From NCBI GenBank assembly GCA_001931535.1, contig CP016211.1, positions 372,001-436,000 of the forward strand: DNA of 64,000 nucleotides. The letters are read 5' to 3'. The position numbers and the translations under genes are program-made. The notes under the pieces were generated by a model, which saw nothing but the letters and a program-made list of their open reading frames with translations, was not told the origin of the DNA and searched no databases. Below are positions 57,585 through 64,000 of the stretch, in pieces (positions within the stretch are counted from its first letter, which is position 1; each line of letters opens with the position of its first letter). The DNA comes from Minicystis rosea (GTDB lineage: Bacteria > Myxococcota_A > Polyangia > Polyangiales > Polyangiaceae).

Positions 57585-58340
57585 ATGAAGATCGTCGTCA
57601 TCGGAGGCACTGGCCTCATCGGCAGCAAGCTCGTCTCCATCCTCCGCGGGCGCGGGCACGACGTCCTCGCGGCGGCGCCCAACACCGGCGTGAACACGCT
57701 CACCGGCGAGGGGCTGCCCGAGGCGCTCGCGGGCGCCGCCGTCGTCGTCGACGTCTCCAACTCGCCCTCGTTCGAAGACAAAGCGGTCCTCGAATTCTTC
57801 GAGACCTCGAACCGGAACCTGCTCGCCGCCGAGGCCGCGGCCGGCGTGAAGCACCACGTGGCGCTCTCCGTCGTCGGCACGGATCGGCTCGCCGAGAGCG
57901 GCTACTTCCGCGGGAAGATCGCGCAGGAGAAGCTGATCCGGAGCGCGAAGATCCCGTACACGATCGTTCATTCGACGCAGTTCTTCGAGTTCCTCGGTGG
58001 GATCGCCAAGTCGGCCGCGGCCGGCGACAGCGTGCGCCTGTCCGCGGCGTTCATTCAGCCCATCGCGTCGGACGACGTCGCCGCGTACACCGCCGATGTC
58101 GTGGTGGGCGAGCCGCGGAACGGCGTCGTCGAGATCGCGGGCCCCGCGAAGCTCGAGATGAGCGAGCTCGTTCAGCAGTACCTGCGGCGCACCGGTGATC
58201 CGCGCGCCGTGATCGCCGATCCGGAGGCGCGCTACTTCGGCGCGCTCCTCCAAAAGGACACGCTGCTCCCCGGCCCCGGCGCGCGGCTCGGCACCATCGA
58301 CTTCGAGGCTTGGTTCCGCCGCGCGCAGGCCGCGAAGTGA
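57585..58340 (+). CDS. NmrA-like NAD(P)-binding reductase/SDR
   Basis: 251 aa. Seen: N-terminal Rossmann loop MKIVVIGGTGLIGSKLVSIL (GxxGxxG type) and a strand LAGAAVVVDVSNSPSFEDKA; VKHHVALSVVGTDRL places the atypical-SDR catalytic region; YFRGKIAQEKLIRSAKIPYT matches the YxxxK-derived segment of NmrA-like proteins. Known: such proteins are redox-sensing regulators or quinone/flavin-type oxidoreductases that bind NADP(H). It is the first gene of a seven-gene plus-strand array; its stop overlaps the GTG start of the Ohr gene, so its product is made together with a peroxide-detoxifying enzyme. Substrate unknown. Confidence 0.8.
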   Translation: MKIVVIGGTGLIGSKLVSILRGRGHDVLAAAPNTGVNTLTGEGLPEALAGAAVVVDVSNSPSFEDKAVLEFFETSNRNLLAAEAAAGVKHHVALSVVGTDRLAESGYFRGKIAQEKLIRSAKIPYTIVHSTQFFEFLGGIAKSAAAGDSVRLSAAFIQPIASDDVAAYTADVVVGEPRNGVVEIAGPAKLEMSELVQQYLRRTGDPRAVIADPEARYFGALLQKDTLLPGPGARLGTIDFEAWFRRAQAAK

Positions 58341-58852
58341 AGAAGAAGCTCCGCCCGCCGCCGATCAGCTTGCTCGATCGGTACCACGGCGAGCGCTTCG
58401 AGCCTCTCTACACCGCGACCGTCACGGTGTCGGGCGGAGAGGTCGAGCACGCGCGGGCGTCGGGCATCGCGCGATCGAGCGACGGGAACCTCGACGTCAC
58501 GCTGCGCCTGCCGCCCGAGATGGGCGGGCCGGGCGGCGGCACGAACCCGGAGCAGCTCTTCGCCGCAGCTTACGCCGCGTGCTTCCACGGCGCGCTCAAC
58601 CTGCTCGCGAAGAGGGCGAAGATCGACGTGAGCGGCTCCTCCGTCGAGGTGTCGGTCGCGTTCGGCCGCGACCCCGTCGACGGGCTCTTCGCGGTCGAGA
58701 CCGACGTGAAGATCGTCATCCCCGGCGTGCCCGAGGACATCGCCGAGGAGCTCGTTCGCAACACGGAGCGCGTCTGCCCGTACGCCAAGATGGCGCGCCA
58801 AGGGATCACCAGCATCGTCGCGCTCGGCGCGTCACCGGAGACACGAAAATGA
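58337..58852 (+). CDS. Ohr/OsmC-family organic hydroperoxide resistance protein
   Basis: 171 aa from GTG 58337, overlapping the previous stop (GTGA). Seen: strand LYTATVTVSGGEVEHARASG, PPEMGGPGGGTNPEQLFAAA, then the two family cysteines in AAYAACFHGALNLL and NTERVCPYAKMARQGI. Known: Ohr proteins use a reactive and a resolving cysteine to reduce organic and fatty-acid hydroperoxides, with lipoylated proteins as electron donors. The order Cys in a long buried helix and Cys before PYxK fits Ohr rather than OsmC-only proteins. The N-terminus is about 25 residues longer than usual. Its stop overlaps the GST start. Confidence 0.9.
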   Translation: MKKKLRPPPISLLDRYHGERFEPLYTATVTVSGGEVEHARASGIARSSDGNLDVTLRLPPEMGGPGGGTNPEQLFAAAYAACFHGALNLLAKRAKIDVSGSSVEVSVAFGRDPVDGLFAVETDVKIVIPGVPEDIAEELVRNTERVCPYAKMARQGITSIVALGASPETRK

Positions 58853-59460
58853 AGCTCTTTCACATGCGCGGCGCGTGCTCACTCGCCGATCTCATCGTCC
58901 TCGAATGGGCCGGCGCCGACTACGAGGTCACCACGCTCGACCTCACGAGCGTCAAGTCACCCGAGTATCTCGCGATCAACCCGGGCGGCACCGTTCCGCT
59001 GCTCGTCGACGGCACGTTCGTGCTGAGCGAGAACATCGCGATCCTCGGGTATCTCGCCGACACGTTCCCCGGCACGCGGCTCCTCGGCGACGGCACGCCG
59101 CGTGGTCGTGCCGAGGTGATGCGCTGGGCCGCGTTCCTCAACTCCGACGTGCACAAGGCCTTCAAGCCGATCTTCACGCCCCATCGGTTCCTCGCCGATC
59201 CCGCGTTCGCCGCGCCCCTCGCGGAGACGGCGCGGACGCACGTGCGCGAGTACCTGAGCCGTCTCGATCGCCAGCTCGAGGATCGCAACTGGCTTACCGG
59301 CGAGCGGTCCATCGCCGACCCGTACCTCTTCGTCATCACGCGCTGGGCCGCCGGCAAGAAGGTCCACCTGGACGGCTTCGCCAACCTTCTTCGCTTCAGC
59401 GAGCGCATGCGCGCCGACCCGGCCGTGCAGAAGGCGCTCGCGATCGACGAGTCTGCCTGA
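58849..59460 (+). CDS. glutathione S-transferase-like protein
   Basis: 203 aa, ATGA overlap with the Ohr gene. Seen: thioredoxin-fold N-terminal domain beginning MKLFHMRGACSLADLIVLEW (beta-class GSTs carry the reactive Cys at this position, here Cys10), INPGGTVPLLVDG with the cis-Pro, SENIAILGYLADTFPG, and an all-helical C-terminal domain ending in ERMRADPAVQKALAIDES; ERSIADPYLFVI matches the N-capping box. Known: GSTs conjugate or reduce electrophiles and peroxides with glutathione. Expression beside Ohr and a cupin suggests detoxification of oxidised lipids or quinones. Confidence 0.92.
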   Translation: MKLFHMRGACSLADLIVLEWAGADYEVTTLDLTSVKSPEYLAINPGGTVPLLVDGTFVLSENIAILGYLADTFPGTRLLGDGTPRGRAEVMRWAAFLNSDVHKAFKPIFTPHRFLADPAFAAPLAETARTHVREYLSRLDRQLEDRNWLTGERSIADPYLFVITRWAAGKKVHLDGFANLLRFSERMRADPAVQKALAIDESA

Positions 59461-59477
59461 ACGACCACGAGGATCTC

Positions 59478-59915
59478 ATGCTCCAGAATCTCTGTTTCGC
59501 CGCTCGTGCTCCGCGGTTCGTGAAGAGCGCCGTCGCCGTCGCGACCCTCGCGGTGGGCTTGCTGGCCCGCCCGGCGGTCGCGGCGCCCGAGCCGATCGTC
59601 ACGACGCTCATGACGAAGGAGCTCGCGAACATCCCCGGCAAGGAGGTGCTGATGCTCACCGTCGAGTACCCGCCGGGCGGCGCCGATCCGGTGCACCGTC
59701 ACGACGCCCACGGCTTCATCTACGTGCTCGAGGGCTCGATCGTGATGGGCGTGAAAGGCGGCAAGGAGGTGACGCTCACCCCGGGCCAGACCTTCTACGA
59801 GGGGCCCGACGACATCCACACCGTCGGCCGGAACGCGAGCGCCACGAAGCCCGCGAAGTTCCTGGTCGTGCTCGTGAAGGATCGCGGCGTGGCGCCGGTG
59901 CTGCCCGTCCAGTGA
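59478..59915 (+). CDS. secreted cupin-domain protein
   Basis: 145 aa. Seen: N-terminal signal peptide (VAVATLAVGLLARPAVAA), then one cupin beta-barrel: PGGADPVHRHDAHGFIYVLE is the metal-binding motif 1 (two His and a Glu later), and TPGQTFYEGPDDIHTVG is motif 2 with the last His. Known: single-domain cupins bind one metal and act as dioxygenases, isomerases or sensors. Export to the periplasm with a GST and peroxidase gene upstream suggests a role in scavenging or sensing oxidants outside the cytoplasm, which is inference. Its stop overlaps the LysR start by one base; GAGG precedes its ATG. Confidence 0.88.
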   Translation: MLQNLCFAARAPRFVKSAVAVATLAVGLLARPAVAAPEPIVTTLMTKELANIPGKEVLMLTVEYPPGGADPVHRHDAHGFIYVLEGSIVMGVKGGKEVTLTPGQTFYEGPDDIHTVGRNASATKPAKFLVVLVKDRGVAPVLPVQ

Positions 59916-60952
59916 TGCGTCTGGTGTGGGACGCCGAGAAATCGACCGGAGCCGTGTCACGGAACGAGGTCCCGCCTGGTCCTCGCTCCGTGACCCGACT
60001 CCGTACCGCCTCTCCCGCGAGCTTCGCGGCCAGCTACTCGAGCGTCGTGGCGTTCCTCGCGGTCGCCGACGAGAAGAGCTTCGCCAAGGCCGGCGTGAAG
60101 CTCGGCGTCGGGCGCTCGGCCGTGAGCCGCAGCGTGCAGAAGCTGGAGACGCAGCTCGACGCGCGGCTCTTCTTTCGCACCACGCGCGCCACGGCGCTGA
60201 CGCGCGAGGGCGAGCTCTTCTACGAGAGCTGCAGGCCGGGCGTCGAACGCATCGTCCAGGCGATGGCGGAGCTGCGGGAGCTGCGTGAAGGCCCGCCCCG
60301 CGGCCGGCTGCGGGTGTCGGCCACCGTCGGCTTCGGTCGCAAGGTGGTGGCGCCGCTGCTCCAAGGGTTCCGCGCTCGTCATCCCGAGGTCGGCGTGGAC
60401 CTCGATCTCACCGACGGCCCCGTCGACCTCACGGCCGAGCGGATCGACGTCGCCTTCCGTGATCGCCGCGTCGAGGAGAGCCAGGTCGTCGCGAAGCAGC
60501 TCCTCCCATGCCAGAGGCTCGTCTGCGCATCGGCCGCGTATGCGCGCGAGCACGGGCTGCCGCGCACGCTCGAGGAGCTGGAGGCGCATCCCGCCGTGAC
60601 GTTCCGGCTCGCGTCGGGCCACGCCGCCGAGTGGGAGCTGCGGGTGAAGGGCCGGCCCCAGAAGCACACGCCGAAGGGGATGCTCGGCTTCAACGACGCC
60701 GAGCTGGTGCTCCAAGCCGTGCTCGATGGCCATGGCCTCGCGCAGCTGCCCGGCTATCAGGCCGCGCCGCTCGTGGAGAGCGGGCAGCTCGTGCCGTGCC
60801 TCGGCCGGTACGCGCCCGACGACGGTGCCCACTACCTCTGTTACCCGAGCCGCGCGCAGCTCCCGGCGCGCGTCCGCGTGTTCGTCGATCACATGACCGT
60901 GAAGATCCGCGCGCTGAACGTGCAGTGCTTGACCACGTTTGCTTCCGCCTGA
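59915..60952 (+). CDS. LysR-family transcription regulator
   Basis: 345 aa from ATG 59915 (GTG 59912 is also in frame; both overlap the cupin stop). Seen: winged helix-turn-helix, VVAFLAVADEKSFAKAGVKL with LGVGRSAVSRSVQKLE and LFFRTTRATALTREG, then the two-lobe effector-binding domain (RLRVSATVGFGRKVVAPLLQ, PVDLTAERIDVAFRDRR). The N-terminus is about 35 residues longer than usual, so a later start is possible. Known: LysR proteins often regulate the operon they lie next to. Here the regulator is inside the array, co-directional with its probable targets, which suggests autoregulated control of this redox gene set. Confidence 0.92.
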   Translation: MRLVWDAEKSTGAVSRNEVPPGPRSVTRLRTASPASFAASYSSVVAFLAVADEKSFAKAGVKLGVGRSAVSRSVQKLETQLDARLFFRTTRATALTREGELFYESCRPGVERIVQAMAELRELREGPPRGRLRVSATVGFGRKVVAPLLQGFRARHPEVGVDLDLTDGPVDLTAERIDVAFRDRRVEESQVVAKQLLPCQRLVCASAAYAREHGLPRTLEELEAHPAVTFRLASGHAAEWELRVKGRPQKHTPKGMLGFNDAELVLQAVLDGHGLAQLPGYQAAPLVESGQLVPCLGRYAPDDGAHYLCYPSRAQLPARVRVFVDHMTVKIRALNVQCLTTFASA

Positions 60953-60959
60953 GGACCCC

Positions 60960-62231
60960 ATGAGAGAATCCATCCTGCGCTCGCTGCACGAGGCGGCGGA
61001 GCTCGAGCACGACATCATGTGCTCGTATCTGTATGCCGCCTTCACCCTGAAGAGCGGCGACGACGGCGGGCTCCGGCCCGAGGAGGTCGCGGCGGTCGCG
61101 CGGTGGCGCCGGACGCTGATCGGCATCGCCGTCGGCGAGATGAGCCACCTGACCGCCGTGTGGAACATCACGTCGGCGCTGGGCGGTGTCCCGCGCTTCG
61201 GCCGCGGGAACTTTCCCATCGAGGACGGGTACCTGCCGGCGAGCATCGTCGTCGCGCTCGCGCCGTTCGATCTCGATACCCTCCAGCACTTCGTTCACCT
61301 CGAGCGGCCCGCGACGTCGAACGAGCCCGATGGGCGCGGCTTCGCGCGCGCGCGACGGTTCACGCGCACCATCGAGGCGCCGCGCGTGACGCCGATGGGC
61401 ACCGACTACGAGACGGTCGGCGCGTTCTACGCAGAGCTCCGCGCTTCGATCGTCGAGCTCGCCGAGCTGCTCGGCGAGGCCGACACGCTCTGCGGTGACC
61501 CGGCCCTGCAGATGTCTCCCGCCGAGGTCGCTCTCGAAGGCGCGAAGCCGGTGACGTCGCTGGCGAGCGCGCTCGAGGCGCTCGATCGGATCGTCACCGA
61601 AGGAGAGGGAGCTCCCTCGTACTCCGAGACTTCGCACTTCCAGGCGCTCGCCACGATGCGCGACGAGTACCAGGCGCTGCTCGCCGCGAATCCCGCGTTC
61701 GTTCCGGCGTTTCCGGTGGCGCGCAATCCGGTCCTGCGCCGGCCGCCCAACCCGGAGGGCCGCGTGTGGATCGACGACGAAGAAGCCGCAGCCGTCGTCG
61801 ATGTCGCCAGCGCCTCGTACGGGCTCATGCTCCGCCTCCTCGCTTACTCGTACTCCGTGCCCTCGCCGCGCCCGGAGAAGGCGCTCGCCGTGGAGCTCGG
61901 GATCGCGCTGATGCACGTGATGACGCTGCTCGCCGATCACGCGGCGCGGCTCCCCGCGAGCGCCGCGGTGCCCGGCTGTCATGCCGGCGTCACCTTCACC
62001 GCGCTCCGCGACGCCGCCCCGTTGCCCGAAGGGCCGGCGGCGCGCCGCTTCTTCATCGAGCGCTTCTCCGAGCTGGCGTCTGCGGCCAGCGAGCTCCCGC
62101 ACGGCGAGGGCACGCGCGTGACGTCCGCGGTCACGCTGCTCGTGCGCCTCGCGCGTCTGGCCGAGAGCGAGCTCTCGCGTGTCGCACGCTCCGCCGTCCC
62201 CGCGGCCGCGCCCGCATCCCCCTCGACCTAG
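60960..62231 (+). CDS. ferritin-like (VioB/iminophenyl-pyruvate dimer synthase-type) protein
   Basis: 423 aa, seven bases after the LysR stop. Seen: helix with AAELEHDIMCSYLYAAFTLK and helix with IGIAVGEMSHLTAVWNITSA, the Glu/His-bearing pair of the PF12902-type ferritin-like domain, followed by GGVPRFGRGNFPI. Additional helical regions with HFVHLERP and SHFQALATMRDEYQALL, plus a second helical half (residues 260-400) with LADHAARLPASAAVP. Known: the family includes dimetal proteins and the violacein/rebeccamycin enzymes that couple indole imines; function in other contexts is unknown. Its place behind a LysR and before a cytochrome b-like protein argues for an oxidation reaction. No indole-pathway gene is near. 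Confidence 0.75.
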   Translation: MRESILRSLHEAAELEHDIMCSYLYAAFTLKSGDDGGLRPEEVAAVARWRRTLIGIAVGEMSHLTAVWNITSALGGVPRFGRGNFPIEDGYLPASIVVALAPFDLDTLQHFVHLERPATSNEPDGRGFARARRFTRTIEAPRVTPMGTDYETVGAFYAELRASIVELAELLGEADTLCGDPALQMSPAEVALEGAKPVTSLASALEALDRIVTEGEGAPSYSETSHFQALATMRDEYQALLAANPAFVPAFPVARNPVLRRPPNPEGRVWIDDEEAAAVVDVASASYGLMLRLLAYSYSVPSPRPEKALAVELGIALMHVMTLLADHAARLPASAAVPGCHAGVTFTALRDAAPLPEGPAARRFFIERFSELASAASELPHGEGTRVTSAVTLLVRLARLAESELSRVARSAVPAAAPASPST

Positions 62232-62245
62232 GACCCGGTGTTCGC

Positions 62246-62872
62246 ATGTCGACCAGCGGCAGCTTCCTCCGCTCGCGGCTCGGCTCGTTCCTCGCGTTCG
62301 CGCCGCTGAGCTTCTGGACCGTTCATCATCTCTGGCAGAACCTGCATGCGTTCCGCGGCGCCGCCGCTTGGGAGCGCGAGGTCACCGAGTATTCGCACCC
62401 CATCGCGATGTGGGCGACGTTCGCCGTCGTGCTGCTGCCCATCGTGATCCACGCGGCATGGGGAACGTGGCGGGTGGTGACGGTGCGTCCCAACGTCGTT
62501 CGGTATGCCTACTTCGACAATCTGAAGTTCACGCTGCAGCGGATCTCGGCGGTCGGGATCCTGCTGTTCATCGGCGCGCACCTGTGGCTCGCCACCATCC
62601 ACCCGCGTTTGACCACGGGCCGGGCCGAGCCTTTCTCGGACATCTCGCACCAGATGCGGCACCACCTGCCGACGCTGGTGGTCTATCTGCTGGGCACGCT
62701 CGGCGTCGCTTATCACCTCGCGAACGGCCTCCAAACCTTCGCGATGAGCTGGGGGCTCGTCACGCGCCGCCGGGCGTTCCCGGTGCTCGACGGGCTCGCC
62801 GTGGTGCTGTTCGTCGTCCTCCTCGTGATGAGCTGGGCGGTCATCTACGCGCTCTGGAACGCCGGCGCTTGA
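62246..62872 (+). CDS. succinate dehydrogenase cytochrome b558-like membrane protein
   Basis: 208 aa, 14 bases after the ferritin-like gene. Seen: five membrane helices with LGSFLAFAPLSFWTVHHLWQ, TEYSHPIAMWATFAVVL, LPIVIHAAWGTWRV, LQRISAVGILLFIGAHLW and YHLANGLQTFAMSWGL; the His residues fall at haem-ligand positions of the cytochrome b558 (SdhC-type) family. Known: SdhC anchors the succinate dehydrogenase flavoprotein and passes electrons to quinone. No sdhA or sdhB lies in the window, so it may serve the ferritin-like protein or another dehydrogenase instead. It is the last gene of the array. Confidence 0.85.
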   Translation: MSTSGSFLRSRLGSFLAFAPLSFWTVHHLWQNLHAFRGAAAWEREVTEYSHPIAMWATFAVVLLPIVIHAAWGTWRVVTVRPNVVRYAYFDNLKFTLQRISAVGILLFIGAHLWLATIHPRLTTGRAEPFSDISHQMRHHLPTLVVYLLGTLGVAYHLANGLQTFAMSWGLVTRRRAFPVLDGLAVVLFVVLLVMSWAVIYALWNAGA

Positions 62873-63005
62873 TGCGGCGGTGACGTGCGTCGCGGTAGCC
62901 GCGCGCGTCTGCGCGGAACCGATGGGCTACATGGCGAGGTGATGGGTGGGATGCGTTCGAGCGTGCGCGCCGAAGCGCTTGCCCTGGGGCGTGCAGCGCC
63001 TGCGA

Positions 63006-63422
63006 TCAGATGAGGCCGCAGGACGATAGCGGGATGATGCGCTTCACCGTCAGGCCGTGGTGGTAGCGATCGGGGATGAAGAATTGGAAGCCACCGCCGC
63101 CGCCCCAATAGGCCTTGGCGTTGGCCGTGGCCGCGCCCGCAGCGGCCTCGACGTGGCCGCTGACGATGAATTCGCGGATCTGCGTGCGATCGCCGTGGGT
63201 GCCGTGCGGCTTCACCTGGAGGGCGCCCCAGAGCATGAAGCCGAGCTTGCCATCGGCCTCGGCGAGCACCGTGTCGCGATCGGTGAAGTACTTCCCGTAC
63301 TCGGGAGCGCCGTGATAGCCCGCATAAAGCAGCGTCCCGACGGGGATCACCACATCACGCCAATTGTCGAGGTTGTATCCGATGGCCGCCTGATCGGCCA
63401 ACGCCTCACCGGAGATGCTCAT
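63006..63422 (-). CDS. small protein, unknown function
   Basis: 138 aa from ATG 63422, chosen because AGGTGG is 6 bases upstream; GTG 63431 is an alternative. Seen: an unusual sequence with many Tyr, Trp, Phe and Gly residues: IGYNLDNWRDVVIPVGTLLY, GAPEYGKYFTDRD, KLGFMLWGALQVKPHGTHGD, and a Gly run before FFIPDRYHHGLTV. It ends CGLI. No signal peptide or membrane helix is evident. I do not recognise a family; strand-rich fold is likely. It is convergent with the cytochrome b-like gene (133 bases) and about 330 bases from the truncated gene at the window end. Confidence 0.6.
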   Translation of the reverse strand: MSISGEALADQAAIGYNLDNWRDVVIPVGTLLYAGYHGAPEYGKYFTDRDTVLAEADGKLGFMLWGALQVKPHGTHGDRTQIREFIVSGHVEAAAGAATANAKAYWGGGGGFQFFIPDRYHHGLTVKRIIPLSSCGLI

Positions 63423-63751
63423 TGGGACCACCTTTCTGCTGCGTTCCTCACGAGACCGGAACGAGCGCCACCACGGCCGCGGATCGTATCGTGCGCATCC
63501 GTGGCGAGGAAGCCGACTTCAAGCACGGATGAAGGATCCGTGTGCGTGGACGCCCATGCTCGAAACGCGAGGCGGCGAGCGCGTCGTTGGCGCCGCGCGC
63601 GCACGACGGCGAGTGACGGCGAGCGAGTGAGCCGTTCGAGCGCGCGCTCGCTCGCGTGGTGAGAGGGAGCTTCGGGGCGAGGCCGCGAAGAGGCTTGTTT
63701 ACGAGGGTGAGCGCGAGGTGATGGAGGACGCGAGGGCCGCGCCCGGGTGAA
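63423..63751. other. intergenic region
   Basis: 329 bases between the 138-aa gene and the truncated gene, both on the minus strand. It should hold the promoter of the 138-aa gene. The DNA is GC-rich with no recognised repeat, hairpin or credible open frame. Confidence 0.4.
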
Positions 63752-64000
63752 TCAGAACACCCAGCGCAGCGAGGCCGAGCGGCCGCCGACGAGGACCTCG
63801 GGGACGGCCAGCATGGCGCTCTTGTCGTAGGACGCTCGCGTGCGCATGAGGATCGGCTCGCGCGTCACCATGCCGGCGATGAAGAGCGCGGCGCCCGTGA
63901 TCTGCGCGACGCCGTCGACCACCAAGAGGACGCCGTTCATGCGGCGATCGGGATCGTTGAGCTGCGCGTCGCGTGAGGTCGCGAGCGTGATCCACGGGCC
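63752..64000 (-). CDS. hypothetical membrane protein, N-terminus outside window
   Basis: 83 codons to the stop at 63752; the frame is open to the window edge. Seen: GPWITLATSRDAQLNDPDRR, then a membrane helix MNGVLLVVDGVAQITGAALF and a polar C-terminus that ends in a short strand, LRWVF. The segment resembles the last helix of small integral membrane proteins in this group. A short internal ATG start (63940) would give a 62-aa product but the frame clearly continues upstream. Family unknown. Confidence 0.5.
   Translation of the reverse strand, partial: GPWITLATSRDAQLNDPDRRMNGVLLVVDGVAQITGAALFIAGMVTREPILMRTRASYDKSAMLAVPEVLVGGRSASLRWVF

Overview
High-GC (about 70 percent) bacterial chromosome with long leaderless-looking gene arrays, many start/stop overlaps, numerous lipoproteins, eukaryote-like Ser/Thr kinases, Cys-rich repeat lipoproteins and a member of an Rpn-like family that I associate with myxobacteria. 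Taken together this suggests a myxobacterium (Myxococcota, probably Polyangiales/Polyangiaceae). The assignment is inference from gene content; no rRNA, tRNA, IS element, CRISPR array or phage was seen.

Layout. 1-8076: mixed genes: a Crp-like regulator (cut by the window edge), tsaB, a TonB-like protein, an HtrA-type lipoprotein protease whose frame is broken by one base, a VWA-like lipoprotein, yacG, a barrel-like secreted protein and a PrsW-like membrane protease. 8227-26822 (all minus): the division and cell wall (dcw) cluster, transcribed mraZ-rsmH-ftsL-ftsI-murE-murF-mraY-murD-ftsW-murG-murC-ftsQ-ftsA-ftsZ and then dnaJ. From mraZ to ftsQ the genes overlap or nearly touch; murB and ddl are absent. 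A sigma70-like promoter plus a three-unit MraZ-type operator lies in front of mraZ, and dnaJ has its own promoter with a perfect TTGACA box. 26987-28285 is gene-poor and carries degenerate tandem repeats.

28286-36167: an Rpn/DUF4351-like protein, a gene fragment, a PHP phosphoesterase, membrane proteins, a SatP-like transporter with an extra C-terminal domain, an N-terminal glutamine amidase (NTAQ1) homologue, and a TetR regulator coupled to a UbiB-type kinase. 36310-43235: a five-gene minus-strand unit of two TPR/membrane proteins, two Ser/Thr kinases and a very Cys-rich lipoprotein. 43286-56435: lipoproteins, 2-oxoglutarate dehydrogenase E1 coupled to a thioesterase, pgi, a gene-free island of ~43-bp degenerate repeats, a pseudokinase, and a Ser/Cys-rich propeller lipoprotein with a recent internal duplication.

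56744-64000: a small protein with an NHLP (nitrile hydratase leader)-like segment, then a tightly packed seven-gene plus-strand array (NmrA-like reductase, Ohr/OsmC, GST, secreted cupin, LysR, ferritin-like protein, cytochrome b558-type membrane protein) that looks like a peroxide/redox-stress operon, an unknown 138-aa protein and a truncated membrane protein at the edge. The best candidates for undescribed biology are the NHLP-like peptide, the seven-gene redox array, the kinase/TPR/Cys-rich operon, and the two repeat islands.
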